Under the pieces are notes generated by a model. That model had not been told where the DNA came from. It did no database searches and was given only the letters and a program-made list of their open reading frames with translations. DNA of 10,057 nucleotides from Clostridiales bacterium (GTDB taxonomy: Bacteria > Bacillota_A > Clostridia > Oscillospirales > Oscillospiraceae). How positions within the stretch are numbered: position 1 is the first letter of the stretch; every line of letters begins with the position of its first letter. The translations under genes and the position numbers were made by a program. Below are positions 5,357 through 10,057 of the stretch, piece after piece. Location of the stretch: positions 1-10,057 of the forward strand of contig JALFGI010000281.1 of the NCBI GenBank assembly GCA_022777455.1, written 5' to 3'.

Positions 5357-5385
5357 ATGATAGCATAAAACGATATAAAATGCAA
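5357..5385 (-). promoter_or_regulatory. Promoter of rpe
   Basis: On the minus strand TTGCAT (plus 5380-5385), a 17-base spacer and TATCAT (plus 5357-5362) preceded by TGC form an extended -10 promoter. Transcription would start near 5350, about 40 bases before the rpe ATG. Confidence 0.7.
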
Positions 5386-5413
5386 CCGTTTCAGAGGATA
5401 CCCCTTCTCTGCT

Positions 5414-5641
5414 TCAGCCACGCTGTTTATCCTCTTCCGCCGGATAAAATCTCAGGCCGGAATATCCGTCCCGTTCCACATGCTCTGTCCACATGGAGGC
5501 AGGCCGCACCCAGAATCCACCTTCACCATACAGCGCGCGGTAGACAACCATCTGTTCTCCTGTCTCCGAATGGGTTGCCACAAACAGCAATTCGTACTCA
5601 TTGCCTTTAAAATGCCGATATTTACCTGGTTTCAGTTCCAT
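5414..5641 (-). CDS. DUF1653 domain-containing small protein
   Basis: The 75-residue protein is a complete DUF1653 domain: PGKYRHFKGNEYELL near the N-terminus, ATHSETGE in the middle, MVVYRALYGEGGFWVRP (31-47) as the hallmark, and an RFYP-type end. The fold is thought to be a small beta barrel; I know of no established reaction. It is soluble and has no signal peptide. GGAGGT (plus 5647-5652) lies 5 bases before the ATG, and directly touches the T tract of the terminator in front of it, so no separate promoter can fit between terminator and ribosome binding site. Expression would depend on readthrough from the upstream membrane-protein gene or on a promoter within its 3' end. Confidence 0.85.
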   Translation of the reverse strand: MELKPGKYRHFKGNEYELLFVATHSETGEQMVVYRALYGEGGFWVRPASMWTEHVERDGYSGLRFYPAEEDKQRG

Positions 5642-5652
5642 ATTTTACCTCC

Positions 5653-5682
5653 AAAAAATGCGCCGGGATGATCCCGGCGCAT
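5653..5682 (-). terminator. Strong intrinsic terminator behind the deacetylase-like gene
   Basis: On the minus strand a perfect 12-bp palindromic stem (arms 5658-5669 and 5671-5682, core GCGCCGGGAT) is followed by six Ts (plus-strand A run 5653-5658). It begins 6 bases after the stop codon of the deacetylase-like gene. The GGAGG of the DUF1653 gene follows the T run with no gap. Confidence 0.93.
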
Positions 5683-5688
5683 TATGAA

Positions 5689-7710
5689 TTAAGATTTTGC
5701 AGGTGTGCTGCCGCGGCTGGCCAGATCCAAAACCACATTGCAATCGAAGTAGTTGGAGAACTGGCTGGAATACCACGCCATCGCTTCACCGGTGACCATC
5801 AGACGGGTCTGACGGACAAAGGTGGTGTTCACATCTACTCTGGGAGAAGAACCGTTGTTCAGGAAGAAGCGGATGCCGCTGTTGTAAAGCACATTGAACG
5901 TTGTGCCGGAATATGCTTCAATATCGCTGGCCCGGGCAAAGACCATCGTATCCACCTCGCCAATGACGGGGGTGATCTGGTTGGTCCAGTTCTGAACCTC
6001 GGCCTGAATCTGCAGGGTATTCATGCCGCGGTAGGCCTGGTTACTGTAGGTGTAGCTGGCAATGGTGTAGCCCTTTTCCCGCAGGGCCGCCACAATCTCC
6101 TTGGCACCGGCAACTTCGTCATCATAGAACGTCTGGCCAAAACGGGACACATAGGAGGTATTGGTTCGATAGCCGAACACGCCCTCGGTACCGGTGACAG
6201 CCAGAATCGCGCGGGCTCCCTGGTAGCAGAAATCAGGATGCTCCTGAATAAAGGCTTCCAGAACGGGAACCAGGTCGTAATTGCCAATCTGGGTCTGACC
6301 GCTGGAATCCACATAGGCAGCCTTGATATCGCCGTTGTCGTCCAGCACCAGCTTATAAGCAAAGCCGTGGCCATTGGCATCGGGAGTACCGTCCTTATCG
6401 GGGTCAACCATATACTCAAAATAGTTGACCATGGTTTCCGTAATCATCACCGGCTTCTTGCCCTGGGGCAGATAGATGGATTTGGAGAAGAAGCTGTTGT
6501 TGCCATCCACACCGGGGACGCTGGTGATGAAGCTGTCGAAATCCACCAGCACATAGTTGGAGGCATACAGCTGATTCAGAATCCGGGTAAACTCCTCCAC
6601 GGAAACGAAGTTCTTGTTATATAGACCCGCCAGGTCGGCGCCGGAAATATCCTTGTTGCAGGCCCTGGAGGCATCCGCCATCAGGACGTGGAAGGAAAGG
6701 TTGGGAATGGAGGAAACATCCTTCACTTCCACCAGCTGGTTCTTCTCATTGACCAGCTCTGCCTTCTTGGCAGTTACCTGCTGGGCAAACTTATCATTGC
6801 TTCCGGTGTAGGAATCCAGCAAGGCAATGGCACCGTCATAATCATAACCGACCACCAAGGTCTCAGCCTCGGCAATCAATCTCTTGAACTCCTGCTCTGC
6901 GGCACCGGCTGCATTCGCCTGCTGCTGCGCTTCCGCCTTGGCAACAGAATCTTTGTTCTTCTTTACAGTCAGCGCATTGGAAACAGAACCGACAATGAAA
7001 CTGATAATCAGGAACAGCGCTGCGCCGGCAATGATTGCTGGGAGATAAACCTCCTTGAAAATGCGCTTCTTCTCCCGCTTTCTCCGGCGGATATACTTGG
7101 GATCCAGCGGATCCAGTACCTCCTCGGTTTTCATCTTGGTCACAGGCTCCATATACATATCCAGGAGCTTGGAGAACGCGCTCTTTTTTGCAGGAGTGGC
7201 TGGCTTCTTTTTCTTTTCTTTTTTGGGCCGTACTCCCAACTTGGGAAGCTTCAGACCGCCCTTCTTCTTTTGGGGAGGAGCAGGAGTTTCCCCTTCTTCA
7301 GGATCGTGCATTTCCTCTTCGGAATAGTCCTCTTCCCCCTGGGCATAGCCTTCTTCCTCCTGGGAATCATCCGGTTCTTCCTGGGGGTATTCCTCCTCCC
7401 CGGGTTCACCGTAGATACGCACATCGTCGTCCTCATCGTAGTCCGATTCTGCCCGAACTTCAGAACGCTCCGGGAAATCAGCAGTCAGATCCTCGTTGGG
7501 ATCATCGTCCTCGCTCAGATCAACATCCTGGTATTCTTCCGGAGGCTGTTCAAAGTGAAATTTTTTGGTGGCATCCTCCTCGTCGTCAGATGCATCGTCC
7601 TCTAATATATCAGAAAAATCAAAATCTTCATCCTCGGACAGAAAATCCTTCGGATCGAAGCCATATTCTTCTTCAAAATCGAAATCGACATCGAAATCGT
7701 TCTTATCCAT
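5689..7710 (-). CDS. Single-pass membrane protein with acidic cytoplasmic tail and polysaccharide-deacetylase-like extracellular domain
   Basis: Order of regions in the 673 residues: 1-145 extremely Asp/Glu-rich, low complexity; 148-176 Lys/Pro-rich; 205-221 basic cluster (RRRKREKKR) before one membrane helix at about 223-243, giving an inside-to-outside orientation; 250-325 Ala/Gln/Lys-rich, probably coiled coil or TPR-like; 335-670 extracellular domain resembling the NodB/polysaccharide deacetylase fold (SFHVLMADASRA, then LVDFDSFI, YLPQGKKPVMITETMVNYFEYM at 413-434 in two parts, and GTEGVFGYRTN at 507-517). The NodB metal motifs TFDD and HxxxH are not visible: ITETMVNYF stands where the aspartates are expected, so activity is doubtful. 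A DPDKDGTPD loop (436-444) resembles an EF-hand calcium site. A cell-wall role is inference. Promoter at 7745-7773; weak AGGG ribosome binding site. Confidence 0.75.
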   Translation of the reverse strand: MDKNDFDVDFDFEEEYGFDPKDFLSEDEDFDFSDILEDDASDDEEDATKKFHFEQPPEEYQDVDLSEDDDPNEDLTADFPERSEVRAESDYDEDDDVRIYGEPGEEEYPQEEPDDSQEEEGYAQGEEDYSEEEMHDPEEGETPAPPQKKKGGLKLPKLGVRPKKEKKKKPATPAKKSAFSKLLDMYMEPVTKMKTEEVLDPLDPKYIRRRKREKKRIFKEVYLPAIIAGAALFLIISFIVGSVSNALTVKKNKDSVAKAEAQQQANAAGAAEQEFKRLIAEAETLVVGYDYDGAIALLDSYTGSNDKFAQQVTAKKAELVNEKNQLVEVKDVSSIPNLSFHVLMADASRACNKDISGADLAGLYNKNFVSVEEFTRILNQLYASNYVLVDFDSFITSVPGVDGNNSFFSKSIYLPQGKKPVMITETMVNYFEYMVDPDKDGTPDANGHGFAYKLVLDDNGDIKAAYVDSSGQTQIGNYDLVPVLEAFIQEHPDFCYQGARAILAVTGTEGVFGYRTNTSYVSRFGQTFYDDEVAGAKEIVAALREKGYTIASYTYSNQAYRGMNTLQIQAEVQNWTNQITPVIGEVDTMVFARASDIEAYSGTTFNVLYNSGIRFFLNNGSSPRVDVNTTFVRQTRLMVTGEAMAWYSSQFSNYFDCNVVLDLASRGSTPAKS

Positions 7711-7744
7711 CGCTCGTCCCTACCTTTGTGGTGATGTCAATCCT

Positions 7745-7773
7745 ATTCTAGCATTGCTCAGAAAAAATTGCAA
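7745..7773 (-). promoter_or_regulatory. Promoter of the deacetylase-like gene
   Basis: On the minus strand TTGCAA (plus 7768-7773), a 17-base spacer and TAGAAT (plus 7745-7750) preceded by TGC make an extended -10 promoter, with a leader of about 28 bases before the ATG at 7710. Confidence 0.7.
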
Positions 7774-7779
7774 GTGGAA

Positions 7780-7796
7780 TTGACATAAAACGTCAA
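7780..7796. repeat. Small dyad TTGAC-N7-GTCAA upstream of the promoter
   Basis: TTGAC (7780-7784) and GTCAA (7792-7796) are exact reverse complements, just upstream of the -35 box at 7768-7773 and 23 bases after the MATE stop. It may be an activator or repressor half-site pair, or a weak terminator stem for the MATE gene; the T run on the minus strand comes before the stem, not after it, which argues against a terminator. Confidence 0.3.
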
Positions 7797-7819
7797 AAAA
7801 CGTGCCTGCAAAGAAAATC

Positions 7820-9214
7820 TTAATCTGTCGACCTTTCTGTCTGGCTGAACAGCCCCTCCCGGGTGATATTCTTGGCCCATTTGCCGCTGCGATAATGGTC
7901 AATCACCCAGGGCCACTTTACAAATTCATCGGTACAAAGCAGGAAATACACCCAAAGGACCGGAAGTTTCAGAACAAATGCGGCAAAAAATCCCAAAGGC
8001 ACCGCATAGCACCACATGTCAATGGTATCACAGATCAGACCGAACCGGGTATCGCCGCCGGCCCGGAATACACCGGCAATCAAAGAGGTATTCACAGCTC
8101 CACCCATGATGTAATAGGTATTGATCCAAAGCATCACCTTCAGATAGCCCATTGCCGTTTCTGACAGACTGGTGGATGCAAACCGAAGCACAAGCGGCAT
8201 ACAGGCAATCAGAATTACTGCGCCAGCAAGTCCGGAAATAACCGTCATCCTCATCACCTGAGAGGCATATTCCTTGGCTTTGTCCAGCTTTCCCTCTCCC
8301 ATCACATTGCCAAGCAGGATTCCGCCCGCACTGGCAACTGCAAAACAGAAGGTGGAACTTAAGTTTCTGACAACGACGACCATGGAGTTGGCGGCCACCG
8401 CATCGTTGCCCAAGTGACCCAAAATCACAGAGTACATGGAAAAGGCCAGTCCCCAGGAAAGATCATTTCCCAGAGCAGGCATTGCCAGGCGAACGAAGTC
8501 ACCGGTCAGAAGCTTGTTGCGCCGGAACAGATATCTGGGATCCAATTTCACATCTTTGGAAAAAGCAGATACCACAAAGCAGCCCATCAGTTCCACCACC
8601 CGGGAGGATGCCGTGGCAATGGCCACACCCTTGGCCCCCAGCTTCGGTGCGCCGAACAGTCCGAAAATAAACACGGCATTGAGCACAATGTTCAGCCCAA
8701 AAGCCATCACATTCAGCACCATGCAAACCGTGACTCTTCCGATGCTGCGCAGTACCGCCAGGTATATCTCTAGGATACCCCAGCACAGGTATGTTATTCC
8801 CATAATCCGCAGATATTCCCCGCCGATGGCAATGAGCTCCCCGTCTTCCGTGAAAAGGCGCATCAAGCTCCCGGGAATGAAAAAGGCCAGCAGAGAAAAT
8901 GCGGTTGTGAGGATCAGCGAATACCGAAGGGCAATGCCCTCCACCGCCTGAATGGCTTGGAAGTCCCTCTTTCCGAAATACTGGGCACAAAGTAATGTGG
9001 CGCCGGTGCCCAATCCATAGAACACCATGTTCAGCACATTGGCATAATTTGCCGCCAGAGAAACAGCGGATATGGAGGACTGTCCCACATAGTTCAGCAT
9101 CACCACATCACAGGAGCTGACTGCCGCGTTGAGCAGATTCTGAATGACCAGTGGAATCAGCAGCTTATACATCTGCTTGTTGAATCCGCTGTCCACCGTT
9201 AATCTCTTTTTCAT
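7820..9214 (-). CDS. MATE family efflux transporter
   Basis: The 464-residue membrane protein has the length and repeated hydrophobic pattern of MATE transporters: two related halves of about six helices each. The N-terminal signature is clear at about 16-75 (LLIPLVIQNLLNAAVSSCDVV, then NYVGQSSISAVSLAANYAN, and GLGTGATLLCAQYFGKRD), and the second half repeats it (LAMPALGNDLSWGLAFSMYS at about 243-262; GNDAVAANSMVVVVRNL; GGILLGNVMGEGKLDKAKEY). Such pumps export cationic drugs or metabolites in exchange for sodium ions or protons; the substrate here cannot be read from sequence. The ATG at 9214 follows GAGAGGA closely. The gene begins 23 bases after the uvrB stop with no terminator between them, so it is probably co-transcribed with uvrB. 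No drug-specific regulator is adjacent. Confidence 0.93.
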   Translation of the reverse strand: MKKRLTVDSGFNKQMYKLLIPLVIQNLLNAAVSSCDVVMLNYVGQSSISAVSLAANYANVLNMVFYGLGTGATLLCAQYFGKRDFQAIQAVEGIALRYSLILTTAFSLLAFFIPGSLMRLFTEDGELIAIGGEYLRIMGITYLCWGILEIYLAVLRSIGRVTVCMVLNVMAFGLNIVLNAVFIFGLFGAPKLGAKGVAIATASSRVVELMGCFVVSAFSKDVKLDPRYLFRRNKLLTGDFVRLAMPALGNDLSWGLAFSMYSVILGHLGNDAVAANSMVVVVRNLSSTFCFAVASAGGILLGNVMGEGKLDKAKEYASQVMRMTVISGLAGAVILIACMPLVLRFASTSLSETAMGYLKVMLWINTYYIMGGAVNTSLIAGVFRAGGDTRFGLICDTIDMWCYAVPLGFFAAFVLKLPVLWVYFLLCTDEFVKWPWVIDHYRSGKWAKNITREGLFSQTERSTD

Positions 9215-9237
9215 ATGATTCCTCTCTTTTTCTCTTT

Positions 9238-10056
9238 TTACATTCCGTTGCCCCGCAGTTCAATAATCTGGTCACGCAGAACGGCGGCATATTCGTATTC
9301 CATCATCTTTGCCGCTTCCTTCATTTGCTTTTCCAGGCGGGCAATTTCTTTTTCCTTTTCCGCCTTGGTCATCTTCACGCCGTTCCTTCCCTTCCGTTCC
9401 GCAGTGGGGGAGGAGATTTCTATCAGGTCACGGACGGATTTGATCACTGTCTTGGGAACGATGCCATGAGCTTTGTTGTAACTGTCCTGAATGTCTCTGC
9501 GTCGGGCCGTCTCATCCAGCGCCAAGCGCATGGAGGGCGTGATCGTATCGGCATACATAACAACCTTGCCCTCCGCGTTTCTGGCTGCCCGTCCGATGGT
9601 CTGGATCAGGCTCGTTTCACTGCGCAGGAAGCCTTCCTTGTCCGCATCCAGAATAGCCACCAGGCTCACTTCCGGCAAATCCAATCCTTCCCGCAGCAGG
9701 TTGATGCCAACCAGCACATCGAATTTGGCCATCCGAAGATCCCGGATGATTTCCATACGCTCCATTGCCCCGATGTCAGAATGCATATAGCGCACCTTGA
9801 TACCGGCCTTGGTGAGATAAGTGGTCAGATCTTCCGCCATTTTCTTGGTGAGGGTGGTAACCAGTACCCGCTGCCCCTTGGCTGTCCGGGCGTTGATTTC
9901 TCCAATGAGGTCATCAATTTGTCCCTCGACCGGCCGCACATCAATTTCGGGATCCAGCAGTCCGGTGGGGCGGATAACCTGTTCGGCAATTAAGGCGCTC
10001 TGGCTCTTTTCCAAGTCGCCGGGGGTTGCGCTGACACAGACAATCTGTTTTAGCTT
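9238..10056 (-). CDS. uvrB: Excinuclease ABC subunit B, C-terminal part (5' end outside window)
   Basis: The frame is open to the right edge; 272 residues of about 660 are present. UvrB receives damaged DNA from UvrA, verifies the lesion with its helicase-like domains and loads UvrC. Visible in the fragment: the VSATPGD motif (8-14), the second RecA-like domain with [15 protein letters not shown] (67-81), [19 protein letters not shown] (90-108), motif V in [20 protein letters not shown] (117-136), motif [11 protein letters not shown] (152-160), then YADTITPSM, and the C-terminal UVR domain (234-267, [20 protein letters not shown] followed by [11 protein letters not shown]) that contacts UvrC. 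TAA is at 9238-9240. Gene order after it is a MATE gene instead of the common uvrA. Confidence 0.98.
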   Translation of the reverse strand, partial: KLKQIVCVSATPGDLEKSQSALIAEQVIRPTGLLDPEIDVRPVEGQIDDLIGEINARTAKGQRVLVTTLTKKMAEDLTTYLTKAGIKVRYMHSDIGAMERMEIIRDLRMAKFDVLVGINLLREGLDLPEVSLVAILDADKEGFLRSETSLIQTIGRAARNAEGKVVMYADTITPSMRLALDETARRRDIQDSYNKAHGIVPKTVIKSVRDLIEISSPTAERKGRNGVKMTKAEKEKEIARLEKQMKEAAKMMEYEYAAVLRDQIIELRGNGM

Positions 10057-10057
10057 G

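Noticed and set aside
5396..5416. Terminator behind the DUF1653 gene (CAGAG/CTCTG stem)
   Set aside because: The stem is only 5 bp, and no T tract follows directly, so it is not supported.
5668..7605. Two long plus-strand open frames (5668-6624 and 6688-7605) opposite the membrane-protein gene
   Set aside because: They are shadows of the minus-strand gene. The second gives a hydrophobic-looking product only because Glu/Asp codons read as Leu/Phe/Ile/Val in reverse; it is not a real membrane protein.
7245..7710. Possible CRISPR or tandem DNA repeat in the TCC/TTC-rich stretch
   Set aside because: The repetition comes from Asp/Glu codons of the acidic tail; units are not regular and no spacer pattern exists.
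8414..8951. Plus-strand open frames opposite the MATE gene
   Set aside because: The minus-strand MATE protein is unambiguous over the same bases and the plus-strand products have no recognisable features.

Overview
The window looks like a chromosomal segment of a strictly anaerobic Firmicute of the class Clostridia, most likely an Oscillospiraceae/Ruminococcaceae-type gut bacterium. This is inferred from gene families (GGGtGRT protein, DUF1653, DUF402, an acidic-tailed deacetylase-like membrane protein), GGAGG-type ribosome binding sites and sigma-A-like promoters with TG-extended -10 boxes. No 16S or other taxonomic marker is present, so the assignment is tentative.

Layout. Positions 1 to about 2,200 are a scrambled accessory segment. 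On the plus strand it holds the C-terminal end of an unrecognised protein (2-511), the C-terminal remnant of a serine recombinase (526-861), an intact AT-rich NUDIX hydrolase with its own promoter and terminator (948-1358), and the N-terminal half of a WYL-type transcriptional regulator (1484-1972). The regulator runs head-on into the N-terminal stub of a tyrosine recombinase on the minus strand (about 1951-2096), which also carries an early stop codon. Two site-specific recombinases, both broken, and a regulator cut at the same point as one of them indicate the decayed end of an integrative element that has suffered internal deletion.

From 2231 to the right edge every gene lies on the minus strand and looks like host core genome. 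Reading in the direction of transcription from the right: the 3' part of uvrB (nucleotide excision repair), a MATE efflux pump 23 bases behind it, a 673-residue single-pass membrane protein with a very acidic cytoplasmic tail and a deacetylase-like extracellular domain, a strong terminator, a small DUF1653 protein, rpe (ribulose-phosphate 3-epimerase) with a DUF402 protein 18 bases behind it, and finally a two-gene operon: an IscU/NifU-like Fe-S scaffold protein and the GGGtGRT protein.

The most interesting unit is the last operon (2231-3937). It has a perfect-consensus promoter (TTGACA, 17 bases, TATAAT), inverted CCGGGAA repeats around the -35 box, a hairpin at the predicted start of the transcript, strong ribosome binding sites and codon use typical of highly expressed genes, yet the function of the GGGtGRT protein is not known to me. 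Its tight coupling to an Fe-S scaffold homologue suggests a cofactor-assembly or redox module of anaerobes. Other notable points are the operator-like dyad over the NUDIX promoter, the terminator that abuts the DUF1653 ribosome binding site, and the lack of recognisable catalytic motifs in the deacetylase-like protein.
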